Positions 1-7,802 of a stretch of 64,000 nucleotides of DNA are shown here, piece after piece. The position numbers were made by a program, and so were the translations under genes. A model generated the notes under the pieces. It had not been told where the DNA came from. It was given only the letters and a program-made list of their open reading frames with translations, and did not search any database. The first letter of the stretch is position 1. Each line of letters opens with the position of its first letter. The stretch is from a virus: the IMG/VR virus record IMGVR_UViG_3300033146_004399, positions 115,367-179,366 of that record; one strand, written 5' to 3'.

Positions 1-1
1 T

Positions 2-631
2 TATATGTCAGGGAATGAAAAAAAATATGCACCTAAATTAATAGCAAATGAACTTTTGCTTAAAGAGCTGTGGGATCATTCTTTGAAGGGCGGTTTAGAT
101 TCTATGGAAGGATTTGATTCTTCTTTAGAAACATTTTTTGAACCAATCCCAGTTAAAGCCAATGTCCCGTTCACTTGGCAGGGATGGAAGTTTGATCTTA
201 TTCAACAAATTCATATAATGACAGGAAGTATAATTAAATATACATTCGGCCTCCTCATGTCTAAGAAGGGACATAAAACAATATATTTCACAACTGATAG
301 TCAGCATTGCTCTCCAAGACAGATTGAGACATTCTACAAAAAGGCTGATATTATATTTCAGGATTGTGAATGCGTCGGAGTTGATACATCTACAAAAGAA
401 TATAAATTCGGTTCTGGAGTACATGCAAATTATGCTCAGCTTGCTGGTTACTCATCTGCTAATTCTGTACGTCTAGACGATGATATTAAGGCCAAGATGT
501 GGTTATCTCATTATCAAGATTTTGTATCAGAAGGAAAAGATGGTTTTGGCAATAATTGTGATTGGAGTAATCTTGCGCATAGTGATGGGTTTAATGGATT
601 TGTCGCAGTTGGGCAGGAATTTGAAATTTAA
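2..631 (+). CDS. RNase Z-like metallo-beta-lactamase-fold protein, 5' end cut by window
   Basis: C-terminal part of a metallo-beta-lactamase-fold hydrolase. Counting from the Met at base 5, I see TTDSQ (96-100), the strand IIFQDCE (116-122), an SGVHANYAQLAGYS segment (137-150) and LSHYQD (167-172). Their order and spacing match the second half of RNase Z/AtsA-type enzymes (metal-ligand Asp, then Glu/Asp, then His). The N-terminal HxHxDH motif is absent and the frame is open to the window edge, so the gene starts upstream. It probably acts on a phosphodiester (RNA or cyclic nucleotide), but the substrate cannot be told. It leads an early-type group that also holds an RNA ligase. Confidence 0.6.
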   Translation, partial: YMSGNEKKYAPKLIANELLLKELWDHSLKGGLDSMEGFDSSLETFFEPIPVKANVPFTWQGWKFDLIQQIHIMTGSIIKYTFGLLMSKKGHKTIYFTTDSQHCSPRQIETFYKKADIIFQDCECVGVDTSTKEYKFGSGVHANYAQLAGYSSANSVRLDDDIKAKMWLSHYQDFVSEGKDGFGNNCDWSNLAHSDGFNGFVAVGQEFEI

Positions 632-657
632 TTAAACCTTGGGAGAGGAGAGGAGAT

Positions 658-909
658 ATGATTAAGAAGACTGCACTATGGATTTTATGGACATTTATTA
701 AAGGATTCAAAATAATTGGTATATCTATACTTATGCTGGGATTTATGGCAGGTTTAATTGGTATAATTATTATATTAGTATGGTGGGGGATTAAAAATAA
801 AGAATATTTAATTCTTTCAAGTATTATTGTTAATTGCATATTTATATATGGATTAATATATAGAGTTGTATGGAATTTAAAGTTACCGGAACCATTAAGG
901 AGACTATGA
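658..909 (+). CDS. small two-helix membrane protein
   Basis: 83 aa with two hydrophobic segments (about residues 13-43 and 51-70) and basic ends; unknown function. A GGAGAGGAGAGGAG purine stretch just upstream is a strong ribosome binding site. The stop overlaps the next start (ATGA-type overlap at 906), so it is cotranscribed with the following small genes. Confidence 0.6.
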   Translation: MIKKTALWILWTFIKGFKIIGISILMLGFMAGLIGIIIILVWWGIKNKEYLILSSIIVNCIFIYGLIYRVVWNLKLPEPLRRL

Positions 910-1056
910 ATAAGGAAGAATTAATAAGATTCATCCTTAAAGAAAAAGAAACTTTAGTCAAGATTGAAAAAAAAAAATGGATTAATCGAAGAGAAAAAAG
1001 AAGTTGCTAAAAAGAGATTGTATTTAAAATTGAAGGATGAATATGAGGAAAGATAA
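906..1056 (+). pseudogene. small charged coiled-coil protein split at an 11-A run
   Basis: The reading frame from ATG 906 encodes MNKEELIRFILKEKETLVK and runs into an uninterrupted run of eleven A (967-977), then reads out of frame and stops at 1010. Shifting by one base after the run gives GLIEEKKEVAKKRLYLKLKD and a stop at 1054-1056, a natural continuation of a Lys/Glu-rich helix. So the intact product would be about 49 aa. The shift could be a sequencing error, a real mutation, or transcript slippage on the A run. The next gene overlaps its 3' end. Confidence 0.45.
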
Positions 1057-1387
1057 AAAATTAATATCTCTTCGAAGGGAGAAAAATTATTTAGATATTA
1101 TAGATGATGTTACAAACAATTATGTTAGATTAATACCAGATAAAGTAGATTTAAATATGGGTGTTGAATTTTATAAAACTAAATCTGTAATAGAGAACGG
1201 GCAATTTCTTTTAGAAGTTAAAGATGATTATCTTGAAATAATTAATGGTAAAAGTAATTATTCTATTAGGCTTATTGTTGAAGGGCCTGGAAGAAGTGTA
1301 ACTGTTAAATTTTGTAAACCTGGTAAAAGAGGTGGATTTTCTACAGTATACATTTCACAAAAAAATGCAAAAATAAAGGAGAAATAA
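1037..1387 (+). CDS. hypothetical protein
   Basis: 116 aa, unrecognised. Soluble, mixed beta-rich pattern with a basic Gly-rich loop (KPGKRGGFSTVYIS) near the C-terminus. Two ATGs are possible, at 1037 and 1043; the AAGGA at 1033-1037 is better spaced for the second. It lies between small genes with almost no gaps. Confidence 0.55.
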   Translation: MNMRKDKKLISLRREKNYLDIIDDVTNNYVRLIPDKVDLNMGVEFYKTKSVIENGQFLLEVKDDYLEIINGKSNYSIRLIVEGPGRSVTVKFCKPGKRGGFSTVYISQKNAKIKEK

Positions 1388-1388
1388 A

Positions 1389-1538
1389 ATGGAAACTATA
1401 GAAATTGACCTCTCATTAGAAGATTATTTTACTCTTAATGAGATGGCTCGAGAGAAAGAACAATTGTTAGGTGGTTTTATAAACGATATAATCAAAGATT
1501 ATATTAAGACTTTGGAAAAGGATAAACCTGTAGTATAA
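1389..1538 (+). CDS. small ribbon-helix-helix-like protein
   Basis: 49 aa. The pattern is a short beta strand (METIEIDLS), then helix EDYFTLNEMAREKEQ, then helix FINDIIKDYIKTLEK. It resembles Arc/CopG-type DNA-binding domains, so it may be a transcriptional repressor that works as a dimer. Two bases separate it from the gene before. The promoter at 1512-1539 lies inside its 3' end. Confidence 0.55.
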   Translation: METIEIDLSLEDYFTLNEMAREKEQLLGGFINDIIKDYIKTLEKDKPVV

Positions 1539-1539
1539 T
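1512..1539 (+). promoter_or_regulatory. sigma70-like promoter TTGGAA-N16-TATAAT
   Basis: TTGGAA at 1512-1517 and TATAAT at 1534-1539 with a 16-base spacer, 31 bases before the RNA ligase start. It has the same layout as the promoters at 2498, 37448, 48521 and 52167, so it is probably an early promoter read by host RNA polymerase. Confidence 0.7.
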
Positions 1540-1569
1540 TATTATAGTAATTGGGAGTTGTAATTACTT

Positions 1570-2199
1570 ATGAACAGATATAAATATCCACGAACATTTC
1601 ATCTCACATTTTCTCCAGGTAAAACATCAGATGATAAAACCATCTCTGATATGTCTGCCTTTGAAGGTGAAAGGGTGGTAATAACAGAGAAAATGGATGG
1701 CGAATCATGTACTATTTATTCTGATGGTTTTACACATGCTCGTTCCATAGATAGTAAATTTCATCCTTCAAGATCATGGGTTAAAAGTTTAGCATCTTCT
1801 TTGGATTTTACTGGTATAGGCGAAGACATTAGACTTTGTGGCGAAAATATGTATGCTAAACATTCCATCCATTATAAAAATTTAAAGTCTTATTTCTACC
1901 TCTTTGGTGTCTGGACTGATAATGTATGTCAGCCATGGGAAATTACTAAACAAATAGCTGATGTATTAAGTGTTGAGTTGGTGCCAGTTCTGTATGAAGG
2001 AATATATGACCCGTTATTTCTTGCAGCTCTTCCGTCATCTCTAAGAGATGACCAGGAAGGTTTTGTAATAAGAAGAACCGGAATAATAACTCTTAAAGAT
2101 TGGCCTACTCATGTAGCTAAATGGGTTAGACCAAACCACGTACAAACAGATAAACATTGGATGTATCAGGAAATGATAAAAAACATACTAAGAAGTTAA
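1570..2199 (+). CDS. RNA ligase (Rnl2-like nucleotidyltransferase)
   Basis: 209 aa ATP-dependent RNA ligase. Ligase motifs are in order: motif I TEKMDGES with adenylated Lys41, motif III-like GENMYAKHSI (91-100), motif IV EGFVIRR (163-169) and motif V AKWV (183-186). Such enzymes adenylate a lysine, pass AMP to an RNA 5' phosphate and seal a nick; in phages they repair tRNAs cut by host defence. Length fits a minimal catalytic domain. It follows its own TTGGAA/TATAAT promoter, so early expression is likely. A second, different ligase domain is fused to a nucleotidyltransferase at 21603-23348. Confidence 0.85.
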   Translation: MNRYKYPRTFHLTFSPGKTSDDKTISDMSAFEGERVVITEKMDGESCTIYSDGFTHARSIDSKFHPSRSWVKSLASSLDFTGIGEDIRLCGENMYAKHSIHYKNLKSYFYLFGVWTDNVCQPWEITKQIADVLSVELVPVLYEGIYDPLFLAALPSSLRDDQEGFVIRRTGIITLKDWPTHVAKWVRPNHVQTDKHWMYQEMIKNILRS

Positions 2200-2201
2200 T
2201 T

Positions 2202-2495
2202 ATGGAAGTTGAAACTCACTGGATTGAAAATGAATTTGGATATTGTTGTTATGTATTTGATCATGATAATACTAAAGAAAACAAATTATATGCTGAAGTA
2301 TTTCATTTGCGTGTTTATCCAGAATTTAGAAAACAAGGTAAATCAAGAAAAATTCTGCAAGAAGCGATTGATTCTATAAGAAAAACAGGTTATAGTGATG
2401 AAATAAGAATTGAAGCTTTACCAGAGGAAAATAGTATTAGTTTGGAAGAACTTACTTTATTTTATAAACGTATGGGGTTTAAAATTTATAAATAA
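2202..2495 (+). CDS. GNAT-family N-acetyltransferase
   Basis: 97 aa if started at ATG 2202, three bases after the RNA ligase stop; a TTG at 2157 would overlap the ligase and is less likely. The segment HLRVYPEFRKQGKSRKIL is the GNAT acetyl-CoA-binding strand-loop-helix (R/Q-x-x-G-x-[GS] form), and the end FYKRMGFKIYK is the usual final helix-strand. It probably acetylates a small molecule or a protein N-terminus or lysine. It is a short version of the fold. Confidence 0.7.
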   Translation: MEVETHWIENEFGYCCYVFDHDNTKENKLYAEVFHLRVYPEFRKQGKSRKILQEAIDSIRKTGYSDEIRIEALPEENSISLEELTLFYKRMGFKIYK

Positions 2496-2497
2496 TT

Positions 2498-2525
2498 TTG
2501 GAGATTTATTAATATATGTTATAAT
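2498..2525 (+). promoter_or_regulatory. sigma70-like promoter TTGGAG-N16-TATAAT
   Basis: TTGGAG 2498-2503 and TATAAT 2520-2525, 16-base spacer, between the acetyltransferase-like gene and the next gene, whose GTG start has an AGAGGTG ribosome binding site. Confidence 0.7.
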
Positions 2526-2554
2526 GTAAATATAAAGAAACAAAGAGGTGAACG

Positions 2555-2800
2555 GTGAAAATTAAATTTATTAAAGAGTATGAAGGTTGGCCAGGTCAAT
2601 CAGTAGATTACATGGCAACTTATGATAATGGTTCTTCTCAAAGGCATACTTGCTCGAAAAATGAATGGATTGTTATAGAAACTCGTGAACTGTTGTTAAA
2701 AGCTGGTGCAGATAAAGACTTACTCGAGAGATTTGCGAGGGCAATTAAAGACGTTGCGCAAGAGGATGAGTGGATGTCTAATGTTGGAGAAGAATTATGA
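2555..2800 (+). CDS. hypothetical protein, GTG start
   Basis: 81 aa, unrecognised. The GTG at 2555 is chosen because AGAGGTG lies five bases upstream and a promoter precedes it. It contains a short beta region followed by a helix rich in acidic residues. It overlaps the next gene by ATGA. Confidence 0.55.
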   Translation: MKIKFIKEYEGWPGQSVDYMATYDNGSSQRHTCSKNEWIVIETRELLLKAGADKDLLERFARAIKDVAQEDEWMSNVGEEL

Positions 2801-2973
2801 CAACTAAAAAAATATTAGAAGAATATCAAGAAAAAGCTGAAATTATCTTAAAGGCTAAGAATTTAGAAATAAATCCTATAGGTCAGAGATTGAGAGTTCT
2901 TGCCCTCGCTGCTGTTTTAAAAGAAAATGACAAATTAATATGGAAAAGTCAAAAGGCTATAAATAATGGATGA
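2797..2973 (+). CDS. hypothetical small protein
   Basis: 58 aa, all-helical and Lys-rich (starts MTTKKILEEYQEKAEIILK), soluble. It is translationally coupled on both sides: start in ATGA with the previous stop, and 8 bases of overlap with the following gene. Function unknown. Confidence 0.5.
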   Translation: MTTKKILEEYQEKAEIILKAKNLEINPIGQRLRVLALAAVLKENDKLIWKSQKAINNG

Positions 2974-3073
2974 AAATAAATCTAAGAAATTACAGAGTAA
3001 AATAAATAAATATGTAAAGTACTCTCCACTTAAGTTAAATTTAGATTTAGGTACTTGGAATGAGTTTATTTAG
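2966..3073 (+). CDS. hypothetical very small protein
   Basis: 35 aa, basic (MDENKSKKLQSKINKYVKYS), ending with TAG inside the start region of the next gene. Coupled overlaps on both sides are the main support. Function unknown. Confidence 0.35.
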   Translation: MDENKSKKLQSKINKYVKYSPLKLNLDLGTWNEFI

Positions 3074-3263
3074 TTTATTTAGTTTGTATTTTATACCACC
3101 ACTGATAACAGTAATTATTATTGCTACTTTCTTTCATCATATGAAGATGGAGTTTACTCGTGGATATTTAATAATGTATTATATAATGCTTATGTTTGGA
3201 CCAGTTGGTTTTATATTTGGTCTACTTTTTATAAAAGACAATTTTACAAAGGATGAATGGTAA
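3060..3263 (+). CDS. small membrane protein
   Basis: 67 aa with two predicted membrane helices (about 5-24 and 34-58) joined by a short charged loop and a charged tail (KDNFTKDEW). It is the last gene of this plus-strand group, stopping inside the terminator hairpin region. Confidence 0.5.
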   Translation: MSLFSLFSLYFIPPLITVIIIATFFHHMKMEFTRGYLIMYYIMLMFGPVGFIFGLLFIKDNFTKDEW

Positions 3264-3297
3264 TCAGAAAGGAAAGTTAATGCTTTCCTTTCTGATT
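3262..3297. terminator. bidirectional terminator hairpin
   Basis: Perfect 15-base inverted repeat (AATCAGAAAGGAAAG at 3262-3276 and its complement at 3283-3297) with a 6-base loop. It sits between the converging plus-strand early group and minus-strand fibre group, so it can stop transcription from both sides. Confidence 0.8.
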
Positions 3298-3314
3298 GTT
3301 ATAAATCTTTTAAT

Positions 3315-4184
3315 TTATGAATTTAACTTAATAGCTGTAATAACCTCTTGCATTAGTCCAACGGTATCCCATGGGTTATCCATAATATCGTCGGTGACAT
3401 AAACCCAACCATAATATTCTAAAACTTCTGCAAATATAGTGGCATCGGCCCCAGCTAAAGCACCTACAGTTGAGGTATGTTTAAGAAGACCTCTTTTCCA
3501 TAGCTTAGAGCCACCAGGCCAAGGACCGTCGGTCATAGGTGAAGAAGGCCAAACTGAATTTTCCCATTCAATTACGATATCAAATATATCTTGGAATGCC
3601 ATTTCATCCAAATTATAGCCAGGATTTGAAACTGTAATTCCTAAACCAACTTCTCTAGCATAATCAGCTACTTCTAAATAGTATGCTAGTTCTTCTGATA
3701 AATTTGTAGTACCATCAGATTGTTCATCAAAGAAAATACCTGAGATTTCAGGGTAAAGACTTTTCCAATTATCTATAGCAGCTTTAACTGTAGTAACTGA
3801 AGCTGCTCTGTATTGTGTAGGAACATACCCTATTACTTTAATACCAGCAGCCTGCATTCTATTATGAACTTCTGTATATTGCGCGTCTACTGAAGCACCA
3901 GCTCCTTCATCTGGATTTGTAATAGCAATCATTGGAATTGTTCTATTTTTCCTTTTAAAATCAATTAATGAAAGATAATCTGCATTTGTATATGAATTTG
4001 TTGGATAAATATACATAGGAATTATTATTCCTGTTTGTTGTGATGAGGAGATTCCAGGACTCTCCATAAATCTTTTAAGTTTCGCGAGTGTTTCTACGCC
4101 GTCTGCAGCAGTCTGCCCAACAAGTATTTTGTCGGCAGTCGTTAACGTGCCGGCAGCAGCAATTGTACTAAAATCTTTAGCCAT
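3315..4184 (-). CDS. tail fibre protein with spherulin-4-type glycosidase domain
   Basis: 289 aa. Residues 1-40 form a head segment like that of the fibre at 6422-7414 (FSTI...DK.LVGQT). Residues 52-289 match the spherulin 4 / GH114-GH135-like TIM barrel: IIIPMYIYPT, IPMIAITNPDEGAGA, AAGIKVIGYVPTQY, and the strand ISGIFFDEQSDG with acidic D153/E154 as likely catalytic pair. Family members cleave galactosaminogalactan-type polysaccharides, so this is probably a receptor-binding fibre that degrades surface polysaccharide. AAGGAGAT precedes the ATG. A small partner gene lies directly upstream. Confidence 0.75.
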   Translation of the reverse strand: MAKDFSTIAAAGTLTTADKILVGQTAADGVETLAKLKRFMESPGISSSQQTGIIIPMYIYPTNSYTNADYLSLIDFKRKNRTIPMIAITNPDEGAGASVDAQYTEVHNRMQAAGIKVIGYVPTQYRAASVTTVKAAIDNWKSLYPEISGIFFDEQSDGTTNLSEELAYYLEVADYAREVGLGITVSNPGYNLDEMAFQDIFDIVIEWENSVWPSSPMTDGPWPGGSKLWKRGLLKHTSTVGALAGADATIFAEVLEYYGWVYVTDDIMDNPWDTVGLMQEVITAIKLNS

Positions 4185-4199
4185 TTTCTATCTCCTTAT

Positions 4200-4553
4200 T
4201 TATGCAATTCTAATTTCTAAATTATTACCATCTGATAACATAAACGCTTCTCCATCAATTGTAAAAGCATTTTCTCCAAATGCTACATTAGGTTGTACAT
4301 CATCAGTAAGATCGTCATCTTCTATAATGATTGCATTCTTAGTAAATGATGCAATTTTACCAGTAACATTCCATTCCATTGCTACACCAAAAACCTCTGT
4401 TGGTAAAAGTTCTGGTTCCGTAATTATTGTATCAGCATTTATAGCAGCGTCGTATAAAGACCTTGCACTTTCTACCAATTCGGTATCAGTAAAACTGCCT
4501 TTGTCTCTACGTCTAATTTGATATTTTATTTTTTTTAATCTATCTTCAATCAT
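4200..4553 (-). CDS. fibre-cassette small protein, copy 3
   Basis: 117 aa. One of three paralogues (others at 7429-7791 and 9516-9875), each directly upstream of a fibre gene. Shared features: N-terminal RLKKIKYQI basic helix, S.YDAAINAD in the middle, PTE..G..L.W and a DDLTD strand. It could be a fibre chaperone or connector. Strong AAAGGAG site. No known domain recognised. Confidence 0.6.
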   Translation of the reverse strand: MIEDRLKKIKYQIRRRDKGSFTDTELVESARSLYDAAINADTIITEPELLPTEVFGVAMEWNVTGKIASFTKNAIIIEDDDLTDDVQPNVAFGENAFTIDGEAFMLSDGNNLEIRIA

Positions 4554-4554
4554 T

Positions 4555-5214
4555 TTACAACTCCTTTAAATATCCTTTATTAAAAAGATGATTTTTCACA
4601 CTTGGGAAAAATCCTCTTTTACCTAATTTAATTAATAAACCAACATGTTTAAATCCCCATCCGCCGAAAGGTACAAGAGGAACAATATCATGCCCATATA
4701 CATATCTTGTAGTCGCAGGTACCCTCTTATCATATGAAGCAGCTAAAGCCCCGTTACCAACCCTAGGGCTTCCGGTAGTCATACATTCAATTTCTAAGGA
4801 AGGAAAATTATATTGGAAGTCTAATGCCATTATAGTAGCAATAGCAGCTCCAAAACTTTGACCCATTATTATAATTTTCTTTCTATCTTTGATTATCTTA
4901 TGCATATCTTCTCTAATAAGTAAATAACTTTTATAAAAACCCCTATGCATTTTAATTTTTTTATTAGACCCTTTATACGGTGTTTTCATTAACGGGAAAC
5001 TAAGATTATACATCCAATCCATAAATTCATTTGAACCTAGAATAAATATAATTTCATCTCCGTTATATCTTCCGATAGCTATTTGAACATGTTTCTTTTG
5101 GAGAGTTGCAACTATGGTATTTATTTTTATCTCCCCTTTGAATACTTTTTTTCTATCTGCCGATCTTACATCCCAATATTTTTGAGCTATATAATGAATT
5201 AATTCTTTAGTCAT
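4555..5214 (-). CDS. class 3 lipase
   Basis: 219 aa. Start set at 5214 because AAGGAGAT lies just upstream; the longer frame to 5241 overlaps that site. It shows the lipase-3 alpha/beta hydrolase signature: HRGFYKSY (90-97), nucleophile elbow GQSFG with Ser120, TTGSPRVGN (147-154), GHDIVPLVPF with Asp176, and a late His (190 or 209) for the triad. It hydrolyses acyl esters of lipids. I see no signal peptide, so secretion is unlikely except on the virion. It stands between fibre cassettes, suggesting a virion-associated role in entry, or a late role in membrane breakdown. Confidence 0.8.
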   Translation of the reverse strand: MTKELIHYIAQKYWDVRSADRKKVFKGEIKINTIVATLQKKHVQIAIGRYNGDEIIFILGSNEFMDWMYNLSFPLMKTPYKGSNKKIKMHRGFYKSYLLIREDMHKIIKDRKKIIIMGQSFGAAIATIMALDFQYNFPSLEIECMTTGSPRVGNGALAASYDKRVPATTRYVYGHDIVPLVPFGGWGFKHVGLLIKLGKRGFFPSVKNHLFNKGYLKEL

Positions 5215-5262
5215 TTGTAATCTCCTTACATTATCTTGCAACTATTGTGCATACTTATTATT

Positions 5263-5685
5263 ATGGGTACAAACTATTACATAAGATATAATATTTGCTC
5301 TTGTTGTAACAGAAGTGATGAAGTGCATATAGGGAAGTCGTCTATGGGTTGGCAATTCACCTTCCATTCTGTAGATGATTATGATATCAAGATGTCCTCT
5401 TTCGATGCTAAAAATATGTTGGCAGAAGATGATTCTCATCTCATTATTAAGAGTTTCCAGGATTGGCGAAAATTCATTGAGAAATATGTTATAGAACAAG
5501 GAACTGCTAAAATATATAACGAGTATGGGGAAGAAGAGTCTGCACAAGAGTTTTTTAATTTGGTAGAAAGTAAGAGAGATGGTAAGAATCATGCTGAATA
5601 TATAAATAATGATTATACATCCATAGACCATGGAGATTATGTAGATGAGGAAGGATATTCCTTCTCACCAGGAGAGTTTAGCTAA
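5263..5685 (+). CDS. conserved phage hypothetical protein (MGTNYY type)
   Basis: 140 aa, starting MGTNYYIRYN with a CSCC cluster, then HIGKSSMGWQFTFHS, a layout I recognise from many phage hypothetical proteins of unknown function. The ATG at 5263 fits this family; the longer frame from 5236 does not. The CxxC-type cysteines may bind zinc. It is one of two plus-strand genes embedded against the direction of the fibre cluster. Confidence 0.7.
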   Translation: MGTNYYIRYNICSCCNRSDEVHIGKSSMGWQFTFHSVDDYDIKMSSFDAKNMLAEDDSHLIIKSFQDWRKFIEKYVIEQGTAKIYNEYGEEESAQEFFNLVESKRDGKNHAEYINNDYTSIDHGDYVDEEGYSFSPGEFS

Positions 5686-5894
5686 TGGATTATTTTATTA
5701 TGCATGCAAGTATTAAAGGGAAGAAAAGCACAGTAAGTTTTTATTTGGAGTCAGAATTGATGAATGCATTAGAAGATATGTCTTCTATGGCTGCATTTAT
5801 GTTTGAAGGAGAGGGAATTCCTTTCGAAGATGGAAGTGTAGGATATTTCACTCCAGACGATGATTTCATCTATCTGGAGGAAAAGATTGTTTAA
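5685..5894 (+). CDS. hypothetical small acidic protein
   Basis: 69 aa, Met- and acid-rich (ESELMNALEDMSSMAAF; ends DDDFIYLEEKIV). It follows the MGTNYY gene with overlap and converges on the minus-strand tip gene, sharing its last bases. Unknown function. Confidence 0.5.
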   Translation: MDYFIMHASIKGKKSTVSFYLESELMNALEDMSSMAAFMFEGEGIPFEDGSVGYFTPDDDFIYLEEKIV

Positions 5895-6403
5895 ATATAG
5901 TATCCTATAACATTTGCACTAAAACTACCAAATGTTCCTGTAGCTGTCCATAAACAATTTATTTGATAATTTTCATCCAATGGTATTGTGATAACAGCAT
6001 GCTGATAAACTCCTGAATTGGGCATTGCACTACCAATAGCAATAGTTCCGCCATCTGCCGGAAGTGCTTCGTTTCCTTTACCAAACCCAGCCCAATACCA
6101 ATCATTTGCGCCTGTTTCTGATTTATAGACCCACCATCTTAACACAACAGCTTTTGCTCCAACTGGAAGTCTTGACGCTAAAGAAGGTGATAGATATAAT
6201 GTACCAGTTATTGGACTGGCTTGTGACCAAATAGACGTAGCGTTTCTGTTAGAATAGTCAACCATATGTAAAGTACCAAGGTTATCGTCACCTAAAGATG
6301 ATTGAGCTTTTTCTAATTCAATTTTTAGCCAAGCTCCTGCACTTGTATTATATCTATAATTTTCAAATATTTGTCCATTAGATGGACTTGTTGGGAATGC
6401 CAT
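5891..6403 (-). CDS. tail fibre tip protein (FPTSP-DGQ family)
   Basis: 170 aa. The N-terminus MAFPTSPSNGQIFENYRYN...W is the short attachment motif shared by the genes at 9891, 10400, 10864 and the broken one at 7803-8209. The remaining ~140 residues are beta-rich and unlike the other copies, as expected for an exposed receptor-binding domain. It follows the fibre gene 6422-7414. AAGGAG precedes the ATG. Confidence 0.65.
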   Translation of the reverse strand: MAFPTSPSNGQIFENYRYNTSAGAWLKIELEKAQSSLGDDNLGTLHMVDYSNRNATSIWSQASPITGTLYLSPSLASRLPVGAKAVVLRWWVYKSETGANDWYWAGFGKGNEALPADGGTIAIGSAMPNSGVYQHAVITIPLDENYQINCLWTATGTFGSFSANVIGYYI

Positions 6404-6421
6404 TTTTATTACTCCTTATTT

Positions 6422-7414
6422 TTATAATTGTATCCATTCTGAGCCCGTATATTTAAAAAAGGCATTCAAATCTGTTCTGAAACAATCGTCTCCTGCAACA
6501 GGACTTCCTGGGAAGGATGTTCCAGATGTGAAAGTAACATAATTTCTAACAACAGTATCAAACCTCTTCTCAACATCATTCCATACTGCAATACCACCAT
6601 CTATAGGTGAAGTTTCACGAGTTGCTACTGCTTGTTCTGAACCTTGTTCACCTATTACAAATGTATCAGTTAATTCCTCAAATACAAATCTATAATTTAA
6701 TTCATCACCTCTCTCAACTTCCATACCACCAACTAATGAAGTCGCTGGAGTCCCTGTTTGACTTTTATTAACTGTAATCATATTGTCTTCAACAAGGAGG
6801 GTTGCCGTGTCAATAGTAGTCGTTGTGCCTGAAACTATTAAATCACCTGCTACAGTTAAGTTATTATTAGCTATCGTATCTCCAGCAAATTGAATATTAC
6901 CACCAGCGGAAGAGTTGGAGAAAACAATATTCTTACTAGCAACACCAGTTACTGTAAATTCCATACCACCAGGAGCTATTGTATTTACTTCATTGCCTGC
7001 TTGAAGAGTAAGGTTACCGTTACCTGTACCAGGAGTTGATGAGGAGGTTTTAATCTCAATAGCTTGATCTGTATCTGTTTGAAAGGTCATAACGCTCGCT
7101 GCATCTTCAATTACCTTCTTACCATTTACATATAAAGAGGAAGCACCAACAAAAATTTCGTCAGCATATACAGAATTAAACTTCTGTGTTGCGGAACCAA
7201 GATTTCTTACAGAAACTTCACCAGTTGCACCAGTCATTTCTGGGAGGATATCTTCAGTTGTTATATCATTCGTGAGAGTGAGACCTTTAGCTTCTATGTA
7301 TGTTACTAAAGATGATAGAGTTGTTGCTCTATCTAAATCAGTTTGTCCTACAACTAATTTATCTACATCGTTTAATGAACTCGTAAGTTCTATCGTACTA
7401 AAATTCTCTGCCAT
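6422..7414 (-). CDS. tail fibre shaft protein, copy 2
   Basis: 330 aa. Residues 1-45 (FSTIELTSSLNDVDKLVVGQT) resemble the head of the spherulin-4 fibre. From about residue 60 it follows the larger fibre at 8209-9516 almost throughout: ATGEVSVRN.GSATQKFN, VGASSLYVNGKKVIED, TLLVEDN, FEELTD.F, ending in an FPG-P...DLN.FFKY.G..W tail. Repetitive beta structure and Thr/Asn/Gly richness fit a trimeric fibre. It looks like a recombinant of two fibre types. Confidence 0.75.
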   Translation of the reverse strand: MAENFSTIELTSSLNDVDKLVVGQTDLDRATTLSSLVTYIEAKGLTLTNDITTEDILPEMTGATGEVSVRNLGSATQKFNSVYADEIFVGASSLYVNGKKVIEDAASVMTFQTDTDQAIEIKTSSSTPGTGNGNLTLQAGNEVNTIAPGGMEFTVTGVASKNIVFSNSSAGGNIQFAGDTIANNNLTVAGDLIVSGTTTTIDTATLLVEDNMITVNKSQTGTPATSLVGGMEVERGDELNYRFVFEELTDTFVIGEQGSEQAVATRETSPIDGGIAVWNDVEKRFDTVVRNYVTFTSGTSFPGSPVAGDDCFRTDLNAFFKYTGSEWIQL

Positions 7415-7428
7415 AATTTATACTCCTA

Positions 7429-7791
7429 TTACGCTGTTTGTAATTCAAAAATTTCGTTATTTATATAGAAAAACTCATTATTAGTTTGAAAAGCTCCTGT
7501 GATGAGTTGATCATTTATCGTTGGTGTTACTTCATCTGTTAAATCATCATTATTGATTTCATATTCTCCACCATCAATTGAAAGTGAGAGATTATCCGCA
7601 CTCCATAATAAAGTGAGTCCTAAAGCTTCAGTAGGGAAAGTGTCTCCTGAGAGATCAGGAGAATCTGCATTTATAGCAGAATCATATATAGATTGAACCA
7701 TAGGTATTCTATCTGCAACAGACCAATCACCATCTTGTTCTTTAAGAATTTGATATTTTAATTTCTTTAGCCTCTCTTTAACTTCTTGCAT
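7429..7791 (-). CDS. fibre-cassette small protein, copy 2
   Basis: 120 aa paralogue of 4200-4553 and 9516-9875 (ERLKKLKYQI, SIYDSAINAD, FPTEALGLTLLW, NNDDLTDEV). It precedes the fibre gene 6422-7414 by 14 bases, the same layout as the other two cassettes. AAAGGAGT ribosome binding site. Confidence 0.6.
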   Translation of the reverse strand: MQEVKERLKKLKYQILKEQDGDWSVADRIPMVQSIYDSAINADSPDLSGDTFPTEALGLTLLWSADNLSLSIDGGEYEINNDDLTDEVTPTINDQLITGAFQTNNEFFYINNEIFELQTA

Positions 7792-7802
7792 TTCTTACTC
7801 CT

